DNA from: Burkholderia metallica
Lineage (GTDB): Bacteria; Pseudomonadota; Gammaproteobacteria; Burkholderiales; Burkholderiaceae
Length of the DNA stretch: 64,000 nt
Direction: 5' to 3'
Assembly (NCBI RefSeq): GCF_902832845.1
Contig: NZ_CADFDB010000014.1
Span: 62,001-126,000, forward strand
Shown: piece by piece, positions 17,666 to 26,774 of the stretch
How positions within the stretch are numbered: position 1 is the first letter of the stretch
How the letters are laid out: each line of letters begins with the position of its first letter
Program-made: the position numbers and the translations under genes
The notes under the pieces: model-generated
The model's input: the letters and a program-made list of their open reading frames with translations, nothing else
Told to the model about the DNA's origin: nothing
Database searches by the model: none

Positions 17666-18367
17666 CTGAACACCACCGCCCGCCCCGCCCCGCTGCCGCG
17701 TCGTATCGGCCTGCTGGGCGGCACTTTCGACCCGATCCACGACGGCCATCTCGCGCTCGCGCGCCGGTTCGCCGCGCTGCTCGACCTGACCGAACTCGTG
17801 CTGCTGCCCGCCGGACAGCCGTACCAGAAGCGCGACGTGTCGGCCGCCGAGCACCGGCTCGCGATGACGCGCGCGGCCGCCGGCTCGCTGTCCGTGCCGG
17901 GCGTGAGCGTGACCGTCGCCACCGACGAGATCGAGCATACCGGCCCGACCTACACGGTCGAGACGCTCGCGCGCTGGCGCGAACGGATCGGCCCGCACAC
18001 GTCGCTGTCGCTGCTGATCGGCGCCGACCAGCTCGTGCGCCTCGACACGTGGCGCGACTGGCGCAAGCTGTTCGATTACGCGCACATCTGCGTGTCGACG
18101 CGCCCGGGTTTCGACCTGGGCGCGGCGCCGCCGGACGTCGCGCAGGAAATCGCCGCGCGGCAGGCAGGCCCCGACGTGCTGAAGGCCACGCCGGCCGGCT
18201 GCCTGCTGATCGATACGACCCTTTCGTTCGACATCGCCGCGACCGACATCCGTGCGCACCTGCGCGAATGCATCGCACGCCATGCGCAAATGCCCGACGC
18301 ATCGGCCGAACATGTGCCGGCCGCCGTATGGGCCTATATTCTTCAACATCGCCTCTACCATTCCTGA
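17666..18367 (+). CDS. nadD: Nicotinate-nucleotide adenylyltransferase with an apparent CTG start
   Basis: A cytoplasmic NAD-synthesis enzyme that adenylates nicotinate mononucleotide. The nucleotidyltransferase motif [20 protein letters not shown], the [12 protein letters not shown] segment and the C-terminal [14 protein letters not shown] (an ISxTxIR equivalent) are present. The reading frame is open from 17594, but no ATG, GTG or TTG occurs before the GTG at 17798, which would delete the nucleotide-binding motif. CTG at 17666 has AAGGA seven bases upstream and gives a normal 233-residue protein beginning [16 protein letters not shown] therefore favour CTG initiation, with a sequence error or strain variant as the alternative. 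Confidence 0.85.
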   Translation: MNTTARPAPLPRRIGLLGGTFDPIHDGHLALARRFAALLDLTELVLLPAGQPYQKRDVSAAEHRLAMTRAAAGSLSVPGVSVTVATDEIEHTGPTYTVETLARWRERIGPHTSLSLLIGADQLVRLDTWRDWRKLFDYAHICVSTRPGFDLGAAPPDVAQEIAARQAGPDVLKATPAGCLLIDTTLSFDIAATDIRAHLRECIARHAQMPDASAEHVPAAVWAYILQHRLYHS

Positions 18368-18371
18368 TTCC

Positions 18372-18824
18372 ATGGATATTCGCAAACTGCAGCGCGTGAT
18401 CGTCGACGCCCTCGAAGACGTCAAGGCGCAAGACATCAAGGTGTTCAACACCAGCCACCTGACCGAACTGTTCGACCGCGTGGTCGTCGCCTCGGGCACC
18501 TCCAACCGCCAGACCAAGGCCCTCGCGTCGAGCGTGCGCGACAAGGTCAAGGAAGCCGGCGGGGACATCGTCAGCTCCGAGGGCGAAGACACCGGCGAAT
18601 GGGTGCTCGTCGACTGCGGCGACGCGATCGTGCACATCCTGCAACCGGCCCTGCGCCAGTACTACAACCTCGAGGAAATCTGGGGCGACAAGCCCGTGCG
18701 GATGAAGCTCGGCGGCGGCAAGGGCAACGGCTTCGCGACGGCCAGCGAAAGCGACGGCGACGAGGACGAAGAAGAAGCCGCGCCCGCCCGTCCGGCACGC
18801 AAGACGGCCGCCCGCCGCCGTTGA
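18372..18824 (+). CDS. rsfS: Ribosomal silencing factor RsfS
   Basis: A 150-residue protein. Residues 1-110 are the RsfS/YbeB domain ([59 protein letters not shown]). It binds ribosomal protein uL14 and blocks subunit joining when nutrients fall. The C-terminus adds a low-complexity tail: an acidic stretch ([10 protein letters not shown]) then a basic Ala/Pro/Arg run ([13 protein letters not shown]), which is probably disordered. ATG 18372 lies 4 bases after the nadD stop; nadD-rsfS-rlmH is a widely conserved order. Confidence 0.95.
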   Translation: MDIRKLQRVIVDALEDVKAQDIKVFNTSHLTELFDRVVVASGTSNRQTKALASSVRDKVKEAGGDIVSSEGEDTGEWVLVDCGDAIVHILQPALRQYYNLEEIWGDKPVRMKLGGGKGNGFATASESDGDEDEEEAAPARPARKTAARRR

Positions 18825-18849
18825 GCGCTGGGTCGTTACACGTGTCCCG

Positions 18850-19320
18850 ATGAAGCTTTTCATCCTTGCGGTCGGCCATAAGATGCCGGGCTGGATCGCA
18901 TCCGGCTTCGACGAATACACGAAGCGGATGCCGCCCGAGCTGCGCATCGAGTTGCGCGAGATCAAGCCTGAACTGCGTTCGGGCGGCCGCAGCGCCGAAA
19001 GCGTGATGGCGGCCGAGCGGCAGAAGATCGAGGCCGCGTTGCCGAAGGGCGCGCGCGTCGTCGCGCTCGACGAGCGCGGCCGCGACTGGACCACGATGCA
19101 GCTCGCGCAGGCGCTGCCCGGCTGGCAGCAGGACGGCCGCGACGTCGCGTTCGTGATCGGCGGCGCCGACGGCCTCGATCCGGAACTGAAAGCGCGGGCC
19201 GATACGCTGCTGCGCATCTCGAGCATGACGCTGCCGCACGGAATGGTGCGCGTGCTGCTCGCCGAACAGCTTTACCGGGCGTGGAGCATCACGCAGAATC
19301 ACCCCTACCACCGCGCATGA
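18850..19320 (+). CDS. rlmH: 23S rRNA pseudouridine-1915 N3-methyltransferase
   Basis: A 156-residue SPOUT methyltransferase of exactly the expected size that methylates pseudouridine 1915 of 23S rRNA on assembled 70S ribosomes. Family features are the start [24 protein letters not shown], the SAM-binding trefoil-knot segment [14 protein letters not shown] and the C-terminal [14 protein letters not shown]...HPYHRA. It lies 25 bases after rsfS, which also acts on the ribosome, and is probably in the same operon. Confidence 0.97.
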   Translation: MKLFILAVGHKMPGWIASGFDEYTKRMPPELRIELREIKPELRSGGRSAESVMAAERQKIEAALPKGARVVALDERGRDWTTMQLAQALPGWQQDGRDVAFVIGGADGLDPELKARADTLLRISSMTLPHGMVRVLLAEQLYRAWSITQNHPYHRA

Positions 19321-19371
19321 CGTGTCGTCCTCGAGACGCGCGCCGCGCGCGCACACCGAGATAACGACACC

Positions 19372-20004
19372 ATGCCGTCCAGCACGCCCCCCGCGCTTTT
19401 CCCGACCCTTTACCTCGCTTCGCAAAGCCCGCGCCGCCAGGAGCTGCTGCAGCAGATCGGCGTGCGTTTCGAGCTGCTGCTGCCGCGCCCCGACGAAGAC
19501 GCCGAGGCGCTCGAGGCCGAGCTGCCCGGCGAAGCCGCCGATGCCTACGTGCGGCGCGTGACCATCGCGAAGGCCGAGGCCGCGCGTGCGCGTCTCGTCG
19601 CGAGCGGCAAGCCGGCCTCGCCGGTGCTGGTCGCCGATACCACCGTCACGATCGACGGCGCGATCCTCGGCAAGCCGGCCGACGCCGACGACGCGCTCGC
19701 GATGCTCACGCGCCTCGCGGGCCGCGAACACGCGGTGCTGACCGCCGTCGCCGTGATCGATGCCGACGGCAAGCTGCTGCCGCCCGCGCTGTCGCGCTCG
19801 TCGGTGCGCTTCGCGGCCGCGTCGCGCGACGCATACGCACGCTACGTCGAATCGGGCGAGCCGTTCGGCAAGGCCGGCGCATACGCGATCCAGGGGCGCG
19901 CCGCCGAATTCATCGAGCGAATCGACGGTTCCCATTCAGGTATCATGGGTCTGCCCCTTTTTGAGACTGCCGCGCTGCTCCGCACCGCGCGCGTCGCCTT
20001 CTGA
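19372..20004 (+). CDS. Maf-like nucleotide pyrophosphatase (YhdE type)
   Basis: A 210-residue Maf-family protein that hydrolyses non-canonical or excess nucleoside triphosphates to monophosphates. Motifs include the N-terminal [18 protein letters not shown], the [17 protein letters not shown] helix, [12 protein letters not shown] and [20 protein letters not shown]. The QGRA and [10 protein letters not shown] patterns fit the dTTP/UTP pyrophosphatase branch rather than the YceF branch, but that is from memory of the families. It sits between rlmH and rng in one plus-strand run, 7 bases before rng. Confidence 0.93.
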   Translation: MPSSTPPALFPTLYLASQSPRRQELLQQIGVRFELLLPRPDEDAEALEAELPGEAADAYVRRVTIAKAEAARARLVASGKPASPVLVADTTVTIDGAILGKPADADDALAMLTRLAGREHAVLTAVAVIDADGKLLPPALSRSSVRFAAASRDAYARYVESGEPFGKAGAYAIQGRAAEFIERIDGSHSGIMGLPLFETAALLRTARVAF

Positions 20005-20011
20005 ACCCACC

Positions 20012-21481
20012 ATGAACGAAGAAATCCTGATCAACCTCACGCCGCAGGAAACGCGGGTCGCACTCGTGCAGCAAGGCGCGGTGCAGGAGCTTCACGTCGA
20101 GCGCACGCTGTCGCGCGGGCGGGTCGGCAACATCTATCTCGGCAAGGTCGTGCGCGTGCTGCCCGGCATGCAGTCGGCATTCATCGACATCGGCCTCGAA
20201 CGCGCGGCGTTCCTGCACGTCGCCGACATCTGGCATCCGCGGCTTGCGGGCGAGCCGCAGTCGGGCGCGCCGCACCAGCCGATCGAGAAGATCGTGTTCG
20301 AGGGCCAGACGCTGATGGTCCAGGTCATCAAGGATCCGATCGGCACGAAAGGCGCGCGGCTGTCGACCCAGGTCAGCATCGCGGGCCGCACGCTCGTCTA
20401 TCTGCCGCAGGAGCCGCATATCGGCATCTCGCAGAAGATCGAGAGCGAGGCCGAGCGCGAGGCCGTGCGCGCGCGCCTGACCGCCGTGATCCCGGCGGAC
20501 GAGAAAGGCGGCTACATCGTGCGCACGATCGCCGAGGATGCGACCTCCGACGAACTCGCCGGCGACGTCACGTACCTGCGCAAGACGTGGGCGACCATCG
20601 TCAGCCAGGCGCAGCGGCTGCCGGCGACGAGCCTGCTGTACCAGGATCTCGATCTCGCGCAGCGCGTGCTGCGCGATTTCGCGAACGACGACACGACGCG
20701 CATCCAGGTCGATTCGCGCGAGACGTACCAGCGCCTCGCGGAATTCGCGGGCGAGTTCACGCCGGCCGTGAGCCCGAAGCTGCACCACTACACGGGCGAG
20801 CGGCCGCTGTTCGACCTGTACAACATCGAGACGGAGATCCAGCGCGCGCTGTCGCGCCGCGTCGACCTGAAGTCGGGCGGCTACCTGATGATCGACCAGA
20901 CCGAGGCGATGACGACGATCGACGTGAACACCGGCGGCTACGTCGGCGCACGCAACTTCGACGACACGATCTTCAAGACCAACCTCGAGGCCGCGCACAC
21001 GATCGCGCGGCAGCTGCGGCTGCGCAACCTCGGCGGGATCATCATCATCGACTTCATCGACATGGAGAATGCCGAGCATCGCGACGCGGTGCTGTCCGAA
21101 CTGAAGAAGGCGCTGTCGCGCGACCGCACGCGCGTGACGGTCAACGGCTTCTCGCAGCTCGGGCTCGTCGAGATGACGCGCAAGCGCACGCGCGAATCGC
21201 TCGCGCACGTGCTGTGCGAGCCGTGCCCGACCTGTCAGGGCAAGGGCCAGGTGAAGACCTCGCGCACCGTGTGCTACGACATCCTGCGCGAGATCCTGCG
21301 CGAATCGCGCCAGTTCAACCCGCGCGAATTCCGCGTGATCGCCGCGCAACAGGTGATCGACCTGTTCCTCGACGAAGAGTCGCAGCATCTCGCGATGCTG
21401 ATCGACTTCATCGGCAAGCCGGTGTCGCTGCAGGTGGAGTCGAATCTGAGCCAGGAGCAGTACGATATCGTGCTGATGTGA
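20012..21481 (+). CDS. rng: Ribonuclease G
   Basis: A 489-residue endoribonuclease of the RNase E/G family that matures 16S rRNA 5' ends and degrades selected mRNAs. The S1 domain (about 35-125) begins GRVGNIYLGKVVRVLPGMQSA. The RNase H-like and DNase I-like catalytic region has TIDVNTGGYVG and DFIDMENAEHR, with aspartates expected to bind magnesium. The zinc-link is CEPCPTCQGKG. There is no RNase E-type C-terminal scaffold, so it is RNase G. The ATG at 20012 (MNEEILINLTPQETR) matches the family N-terminus. Confidence 0.97.
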   Translation: MNEEILINLTPQETRVALVQQGAVQELHVERTLSRGRVGNIYLGKVVRVLPGMQSAFIDIGLERAAFLHVADIWHPRLAGEPQSGAPHQPIEKIVFEGQTLMVQVIKDPIGTKGARLSTQVSIAGRTLVYLPQEPHIGISQKIESEAEREAVRARLTAVIPADEKGGYIVRTIAEDATSDELAGDVTYLRKTWATIVSQAQRLPATSLLYQDLDLAQRVLRDFANDDTTRIQVDSRETYQRLAEFAGEFTPAVSPKLHHYTGERPLFDLYNIETEIQRALSRRVDLKSGGYLMIDQTEAMTTIDVNTGGYVGARNFDDTIFKTNLEAAHTIARQLRLRNLGGIIIIDFIDMENAEHRDAVLSELKKALSRDRTRVTVNGFSQLGLVEMTRKRTRESLAHVLCEPCPTCQGKGQVKTSRTVCYDILREILRESRQFNPREFRVIAAQQVIDLFLDEESQHLAMLIDFIGKPVSLQVESNLSQEQYDIVLM

Positions 21482-21528
21482 CGGTTGTCGGGCGCGCGAA
21501 TATCGGTTGCGATCGACACGCGCGCATT

Positions 21529-22554
21529 TCAACCTTGATCGTCTGCGTGATAACGCCAGATCACAAGCCCCCAGTTCGTCGACTTGATGTCCGGAAACCG
21601 CTCTCCCGCGTTGAAGTAGCGCCGGCCCTGCTCGCTGCCGAGGGCCGGGCTCACCCACCAGCCGCTCTGCGGTACGACGTCACCGGGCCTGCCCTTCAGT
21701 CTTCGTGAAGCGGTTGGCGGAATCGGTTCGCTCGAATCGGGCGTGACAGGACACCATTCGATCGCGTGCCGATTCTCCGTACCGCCCGCGGCAACCGCTC
21801 GGCGCGCTTCCGGCGTATCGTCGAACCGCGTACGGTATGTCGTCTCGCCCTGCTGCACGTCGCCGAATGTGCCACCGAGAAAGCGCACGCTCGTCAAATC
21901 GGCACCCCGAAAGTCCACCCCGCTCAGATCGCAATTCTCGAACGCTGCATCGATCAGCCTGGCGCCGCCGAATCGGGTCGCCGTCAGTCTGCACTCGACG
22001 AAACGTGCTGCCACGAAATCGCAGCGAGTCATCGTATTCCATCGCCAGTCGTTTCGTTCGGTCAGCAGGCCGGAAAAATTGCACACCGTTATCTGCGACG
22101 AATTCAAGCTTCCGTCGAACAGTGTCGCACCGGAAAAATCGGCATGGGTGAACTTGGCGGATTCAATGAACGATTTCCGGAATCGTGCATGACGAAAATC
22201 GGTGCCATCGCCGTAGACGGGAAGCATCTGCGCGAGATGGAATTCGCATCCCCTGAAGGATGCGCCATCGAGAATGGCGTACTGAAACCCGACCTCGTCG
22301 AACTGCGCGGCATCGAACACCGCAAAACCTAGATGGCTGCCACCCAGTTCCAGGTTTTTCAGCTTGCCGTCCCGTAGCGCGGCGCCGCGCAGGTCGAGCG
22401 CCGGCGAGCCGTCCCCAAAATGCGGCACGGTGTCGCACAAAGGCGCCCATACGTCGTCCGGCAACGCGTTCGCGATTGCGTCGAGCAAATCCTTGTACTT
22501 CCCTGATCGCCATCGATCCCGCAATTCCCGCACGTCGGCGTCGTTCATCTGCAT
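21529..22554 (-). CDS. Pentapeptide-repeat protein with a Trp-rich C-terminal module
   Basis: A 341-residue protein that I cannot assign to a characterised gene. Residues about 1-48 are helical (RELRDRWRSGKYKDLLDAI). About 50-230 form a pentapeptide-repeat solenoid (DLRGAAL, ILDGASFRGCEF, FTHADFSGATLF, CDLSGVDFRGADLTSVRF), which folds as a right-handed beta-helix. The C-terminal 55 residues hold a separate module (VPQSGWWVSPA, RRYFNAGERFPDI, NWGLVIWRY). I associate that kind of tail with short immunity-like or cell-contact proteins in Burkholderia, but this is from memory only. No toxin, VgrG or Rhs partner lies nearby. The gene looks lower in GC than both neighbours, hinting at transfer. GGAG lies 7 bases before ATG 22554. 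Confidence 0.75.
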   Translation of the reverse strand: MQMNDADVRELRDRWRSGKYKDLLDAIANALPDDVWAPLCDTVPHFGDGSPALDLRGAALRDGKLKNLELGGSHLGFAVFDAAQFDEVGFQYAILDGASFRGCEFHLAQMLPVYGDGTDFRHARFRKSFIESAKFTHADFSGATLFDGSLNSSQITVCNFSGLLTERNDWRWNTMTRCDFVAARFVECRLTATRFGGARLIDAAFENCDLSGVDFRGADLTSVRFLGGTFGDVQQGETTYRTRFDDTPEARRAVAAGGTENRHAIEWCPVTPDSSEPIPPTASRRLKGRPGDVVPQSGWWVSPALGSEQGRRYFNAGERFPDIKSTNWGLVIWRYHADDQG

Positions 22555-22791
22555 GCAATTTCTCCGGGCATATACGTATTTATTTTGGAAATTTACGCGC
22601 CATCGATCTTCCTCTGGTCATGACCATCTCGTACACGGCCCCCACCTGTTCCCGATTGATCCTTCCCCGCACTGCACGTCGCCATTTGCGGCGTTACCGC
22701 CGAAGCTGCCATCATGCTTACGCACTCGCCCCTCAGTCATGCGCTACACTGCCCGACCATTCCCCCTGCAACCCTTTACGTACTGCACACC

Positions 22792-23127
22792 ATGAGCCAA
22801 CGCCACAACCGCCGGCAGCGCAAGAAACTCCACATTGCCGAATTCCAGGAGCTCGCGTTCAACGCGACCGCACACTACCGCAACGAACTGTCCGATCTCG
22901 AACGCGGCCAGCTGATCGACGCGTTCATCGACTTCGTCGAAGCGAACGGGCTGCTGACCGTCGCGTCGGCGGACGAAGGCATCGGCGCGTACGTGATTTC
23001 CGGCGCGCCGCGCGGCACGACGACCGACGCCGACCGCGAACTCGTGCGCGGCTGGCTGGCCGCACGGCCGGAACTGACCGACGTCAAGGTCAGCGAATTC
23101 ACCGATGCGTGGTACCCGGACGCCTGA
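22792..23127 (+). CDS. yggL: YggL-family 50S ribosome-binding protein (DUF469)
   Basis: A 111-residue protein with a basic N-terminus (MSQRHNRRQRKKLHIAEFQE) and a compact DUF469 domain (about 15-108) including LIDAFIDFVEANGL and a C-terminal WYPDA. YggL-family proteins are known to bind the 50S subunit, with the precise role unsettled. ATG 22792 was chosen because the in-frame extension upstream resembles non-coding sequence. It is alone, facing away from the pentapeptide-repeat gene. TACACT at 22744-22749 may be its -10. Confidence 0.85.
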   Translation: MSQRHNRRQRKKLHIAEFQELAFNATAHYRNELSDLERGQLIDAFIDFVEANGLLTVASADEGIGAYVISGAPRGTTTDADRELVRGWLAARPELTDVKVSEFTDAWYPDA

Positions 23128-23147
23128 GTTTCCGGTTTCTCCTGCTT

Positions 23148-23169
23148 CGTCCGGCGCACGCGCCGGACG
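23148..23169 (+). terminator. Hairpin after yggL
   Basis: A 9-bp perfect stem (CGTCCGGCG with CGCCGGACG) and CACG loop 20 bases after the yggL stop. There is no T-run, so termination is uncertain. Confidence 0.35.
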
Positions 23170-23393
23170 CACTCGCGGCGTGCCGGGCACCCCGCGCATG
23201 GCTCCCGTCACCCCGCCGCCCCACCCCGCCATCCCTTCCTTTTCCCCGACAGTCCGCCTTCAGCACGCCACTGAAATCGGACCTGAAAGCAAGACACGTT
23301 AAAATCCCACCTCGCGTGGTGCGCCGCCCGCACCCGCCATCCATCGCCAGCCGCGTGCCCTCGGGCCGCCCCCGACCCATGGAGTGAGTGTCA

Positions 23394-24356
23394 ATGAGCG
23401 GCGGACCTCCGTTTCCCGCATCCCGCAAGTCGTTGCCGTCCTCGACGGCCTTCCTGATCCTCGCCGCCGCCGCGCTGCTGTCCGGCTGCGGGCTGCTGCC
23501 GGTCCAGAACCCGCCCGCGCCGATCAGCGAGGCGCTCGTCGAGCCCGTCGAGGAGACCGCCGGCGAACCGCTGACGATACCGCCGATGCCGGCGCCGACG
23601 CACCCGGAGGAACCGGAAGCGCCGAAGAAGCCGCATCGCGAAGTCACGCGGCCGAAGCCCGTGCAGCGCCCCGAATCGCCGACACCGCCGCCCCCGCCAC
23701 CGCCGCCGATCGTCGCGACGCGCCCGCTTGACCGCACCCAGATCCATGCGCTGCTCGACAGCGAAGTCGCGCGTCGCAACGGCAAGGTGATCGGCCGCGC
23801 GGTCGACATGGTGACCGACGCGAGCGGCAAGCCGCGCGAGATGATCGTCAATCTGCAGGGCTTCATGGGCGTGGGCGACCGCAAGGTCATCTTCCCGTGG
23901 AACGTGTTCCGCTTCACGCCGGGAGGCAAACAGGAGCCGATCGTGCTCGACGTGCCGTCGGGCGACCTGCCGCCGGCCGCGCGCCCCAAGGCCGTGCCGC
24001 TGTCCGGCACGGCCGCGGCCTCGCCCGCGACGCGGCTGCAGATGCTCGACAGCGACGTCGAACGCCCGAACGGCACGAAGATCGGCCGCATCGTCGACGT
24101 GCTGATCGACCGCGCCGCGCAGCCGCAGGCCGTCGTGCTCGACCTCGGCGGCCTCGTCAATACCGACCGCCGGTCGATCGCCGCGAGTTGGGGCGCGCTG
24201 CGCTTCGTCACGCGCGACAAGGCGCTGCGCCCGCAACTCGACCTGAACGACGCACAGATCAAGGCATCGCCGCCCTACGCGGCCGACAAGCCGATCGTCG
24301 CGGTCTACCCGCCCGTTGCTCCGGCACCGGCTTCGTCTGCGAGTGCGCCCCGATGA
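23394..24356 (+). CDS. PRC-barrel domain lipoprotein
   Basis: A 320-residue predicted lipoprotein. The signal peptide ends in a lipobox, LLSGCGLL, with Cys about residue 30. Residues 40-110 are proline-rich with an eight-proline run, probably spanning periplasmic space. Two PRC-barrel-like repeats follow (about 115-180 and 215-280): EVARRNGKVIGRAVDMVTD and DVERPNGTKIGRIVDVLID begin each repeat and WNVFRF and WGALRF end them. PRC barrels bind small ligands or partners in photosynthetic and RNA-processing proteins; the role here is unknown. GGAG nine bases upstream supports ATG 23394. Its stop overlaps the next gene's start as ATGA, so it is coupled to the MFS gene. Confidence 0.8.
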   Translation: MSGGPPFPASRKSLPSSTAFLILAAAALLSGCGLLPVQNPPAPISEALVEPVEETAGEPLTIPPMPAPTHPEEPEAPKKPHREVTRPKPVQRPESPTPPPPPPPPIVATRPLDRTQIHALLDSEVARRNGKVIGRAVDMVTDASGKPREMIVNLQGFMGVGDRKVIFPWNVFRFTPGGKQEPIVLDVPSGDLPPAARPKAVPLSGTAAASPATRLQMLDSDVERPNGTKIGRIVDVLIDRAAQPQAVVLDLGGLVNTDRRSIAASWGALRFVTRDKALRPQLDLNDAQIKASPPYAADKPIVAVYPPVAPAPASSASAPR

Positions 24357-25615
24357 CGATCAAGCATTCCGTCAGCGTACGCAGTCTGCGGTCCCTCGAC
24401 TGGCTCAACTTCTTCGTTGCAAACGTTCAAACCGGGTTCGGTCCGTTCATCGCGTCCTACCTCGCGTCGCACAAGTGGACGCAGGGCGAGATCGGCATGG
24501 TGCTGTCGATCGGCACGATCAGCGCGATGGTCAGCCAGGTGCCGGGCGGCGCGGCCGTCGATGCGCTGAAGAACAAGAAAGGCGCGGCCGCATGGGCGAT
24601 CGCGGCCATCATTCTGTCCGCGGTGCTGCTCGCGTCGAGCCCGACGATCGTGCCGGTGATCGCCGCCGAGGTGTTCCACGGCTTCGCGAGCTGCATGCTC
24701 GTGCCGGCGATGGCCGCGATCTCGTTCTCGCTCGTCGGCCGTGCCGACCTCGGCGACCGGCTCGGCCGCAACGCGCGCTGGGCGTCGATCGGCAGCGCAG
24801 TCGCGGCGGGCCTGATGGGGCTCACCGGCGAATACTTCTCGGCGCGCGCGGTGTTCTGGCTGACCGCCGTGCTGGCGCTGCCCGCGCTGTTCGCGCTCGC
24901 GATGATCCAGCCGACGCACGAGGTGATCCCGCAGTCGTCGAAACCCGACGATCACGCCGACGAAGCCGGCGAGCGCGAAACGCTGCTCGAACTGCTGCGC
25001 GACCGCCGGATGCTGATCTTCGCGGCGTGCGTCGTGCTGTTCCACCTGTCGAACGCGGCGATGCTGAACCTCGCGGCCGGCGAAGTCACGGCCGGCATGG
25101 GCGAGAACGTGCAGCTCGTGATTGCCGCGTGCATCATCGTGCCGCAGGCGATCGTCGCGATGCTGTCGCCGTGGGTCGGGCGCTCCGCGCAGCGCTGGGG
25201 CCGCCGGCCGATCCTGCTGCTCGGCTTCTCCGCGCTGCCGGTGCGCGCGCTGCTGTTCGCGGGCGTGAGCAGCCCGTACCTGCTGGTGCCCGTGCAGATG
25301 CTCGACGGTATCAGCGCGGCCGTGTTCGGCGTGATGCTGCCGCTGATCGCGGCCGACGTCGCGGGCGGCAAAGGCCGCTACAACCTGTGCATCGGGCTGT
25401 TCGGCCTCGCGGCCGGGATCGGCGCGACGCTCAGCACGGCCGCGGCCGGCTACGTCGCCGATCACTTCGGCAATGCCGTCAGCTTCTTCGGGCTCGCGGG
25501 CGCCGGTGCGCTCGCGGTGCTGCTGGTCTGGCTCGTGATGCCTGAGACGCGTGTCGAGAACGGCGACGCGGCCGCGAACGAGCCGGCCGCCGCATCGCCC
25601 GAGCAGGCACACTGA
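24353..25615 (+). CDS. MFS transporter
   Basis: A 420-residue, 12-helix inner-membrane transporter. The helix 2-3 loop carries an MFS-like motif (QVPGGAAVDALKNKKGAAAW), and the second half has WVGRSAQRWGRRPILLLGF, the clearer copy of the G-x-x-x-D/R-R-x-G-R-R signature. The centre has a charged cytoplasmic loop (SSKPDDHADEAGERE). The substrate cannot be told from sequence. It overlaps the PRC-barrel lipoprotein gene by ATGA. The FUSC-type membrane protein gene follows after 38 bases, suggesting a small export-related operon. Confidence 0.87.
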   Translation: MTIKHSVSVRSLRSLDWLNFFVANVQTGFGPFIASYLASHKWTQGEIGMVLSIGTISAMVSQVPGGAAVDALKNKKGAAAWAIAAIILSAVLLASSPTIVPVIAAEVFHGFASCMLVPAMAAISFSLVGRADLGDRLGRNARWASIGSAVAAGLMGLTGEYFSARAVFWLTAVLALPALFALAMIQPTHEVIPQSSKPDDHADEAGERETLLELLRDRRMLIFAACVVLFHLSNAAMLNLAAGEVTAGMGENVQLVIAACIIVPQAIVAMLSPWVGRSAQRWGRRPILLLGFSALPVRALLFAGVSSPYLLVPVQMLDGISAAVFGVMLPLIAADVAGGKGRYNLCIGLFGLAAGIGATLSTAAAGYVADHFGNAVSFFGLAGAGALAVLLVWLVMPETRVENGDAAANEPAAASPEQAH

Positions 25616-25653
25616 CGCCCGCGCGCCGCCGTTACCCGCTCCTTGGCCAACGC

Positions 25654-26223
25654 ATGATGGATACGATCAGGACACTCAACGAAGCCCGCCAGCAGATCCA
25701 GCAGTCGATCTTCGATCTCTTCAAGGGACTGTCGTTCGGCGAACGGCTCGCGCAAGGCGCACTGATGGCGCTGCAGGCCGTGTGCGGCGCGTGCCTCGCG
25801 TATGCGATCGGCCGCGCGATGCATTCCGAGCAGGCCGTGTGGGCGTCGATCACCGCAATCGCCGTGACGCAGCACAACTACTCGGACACGATGTCGCTGT
25901 CGCGCGACCAGTTCGTCGGCGCGATGGTCGGCGGGTTGCTCGGCTTCGCCGGCGCGGCGCTCGGCGGCGACCGCCTCGTCGCGTACGCGATTACCGTCGC
26001 GGTCGTGATCGTCTGCTGCTGGTGTCTGAACGTCGGCAGCGCGGCCCGGCTCGGCGGCGTGACCGCGACGATCGTGCTGCTGTTTCCGGGCAACGGCCCG
26101 CTGTGGGACATTCCGCTGATACGGCTCGGCGAGGTGACGCTCGGCACCGTGTGCGCGCTGGGCGTGTGCTGGGTGATGTCGAAAATCGAACGCCGCTGGT
26201 TCCGTCACGCAGCGGCAAAATAA
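25654..26223 (+). CDS. FUSC-family (aromatic-acid exporter-like) membrane protein
   Basis: A 189-residue membrane protein with a cytoplasmic N-terminus (MMDTIRTLNEARQQIQQS) and about five or six helices, containing AVCGACLAYAIGRAMHSEQ, WASITAIAVTQHNYSDTMS and VGAMVGGLLGFAGAALGGDR. These match the FUSC/ArAE half-domain found in AaeB-type exporters, but full exporters have two such domains plus a long cytoplasmic part, so this is a single-domain form. Either of the two adjacent ATG codons (25654 or 25657) could start it. It may be cotranscribed with the MFS gene. Confidence 0.8.
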   Translation: MMDTIRTLNEARQQIQQSIFDLFKGLSFGERLAQGALMALQAVCGACLAYAIGRAMHSEQAVWASITAIAVTQHNYSDTMSLSRDQFVGAMVGGLLGFAGAALGGDRLVAYAITVAVVIVCCWCLNVGSAARLGGVTATIVLLFPGNGPLWDIPLIRLGEVTLGTVCALGVCWVMSKIERRWFRHAAAK

Positions 26224-26287
26224 CGCGACGAACCGGCTGCGCGACGCGCATCGCGGCCTCGCGATACGCGTCGGGCGATCGGCCGGG

Positions 26288-26668
26288 TCAGTCGCCGATC
26301 CGCAGCACGATGCCGGAACCGATCTGCACCAGCAGGTGATCGCCGCCGACGCCGACCCATTGATAGCCGCGCGGCGGCGGGCTCAGGTGATAGCCGCGCC
26401 AGTCGTCGATCACGTACTGGCGATCGCGGAATTCGGGCGGAAGCCGGTCGCCTCTGTGCCACTCGCGGCGCGGCTGGTCGGCCCAGCGCGGGGGTACGTC
26501 ATCCTCATGACGCATCTGGCCGGGCGGCATGTGTTTCGGGCCGTGGCCGCGCTGCATGCCGCGGCCGCCGTGGTCATCGTGGTTGTCGTGATCCTGCGCC
26601 ATCGCGGCCGGCGCGGCGAAACCCGCCGCGATCAGCGCGGCCAGTATCATCCCGTGCATCTTCTTCAT
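26288..26668 (-). CDS. RcnB-family periplasmic protein
   Basis: A 126-residue protein. It has a signal peptide (MKKMHGMILAALIAAGFAAP...AMAQ), then a His/Asp/Gly-rich linker (DHDNHDDHGGRGMQRGHGPKH) that could bind divalent metals. The C-terminal RcnB-like domain (about 75-126) ends DDWRGYHLSPPPRGYQWVGV and LLVQIGSGIVLRIGD. E. coli RcnB modulates nickel/cobalt export with RcnA, but the family is broad and no rcnA or rcnR is nearby, so metal specificity is not claimed. GGAAGG precedes ATG 26668. It converges with the FUSC-type gene. Confidence 0.85.
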   Translation of the reverse strand: MKKMHGMILAALIAAGFAAPAAMAQDHDNHDDHGGRGMQRGHGPKHMPPGQMRHEDDVPPRWADQPRREWHRGDRLPPEFRDRQYVIDDWRGYHLSPPPRGYQWVGVGGDHLLVQIGSGIVLRIGD

Positions 26669-26774
26669 CGTGCCTTCCCTCCGTGTTGTCACGTCGAACG
26701 AAACCACCTGAACTACCCGATGAAGACTAGCACACGGCATCGCGCGGCCACATCACCGCGCAGATGCCCCCGCG

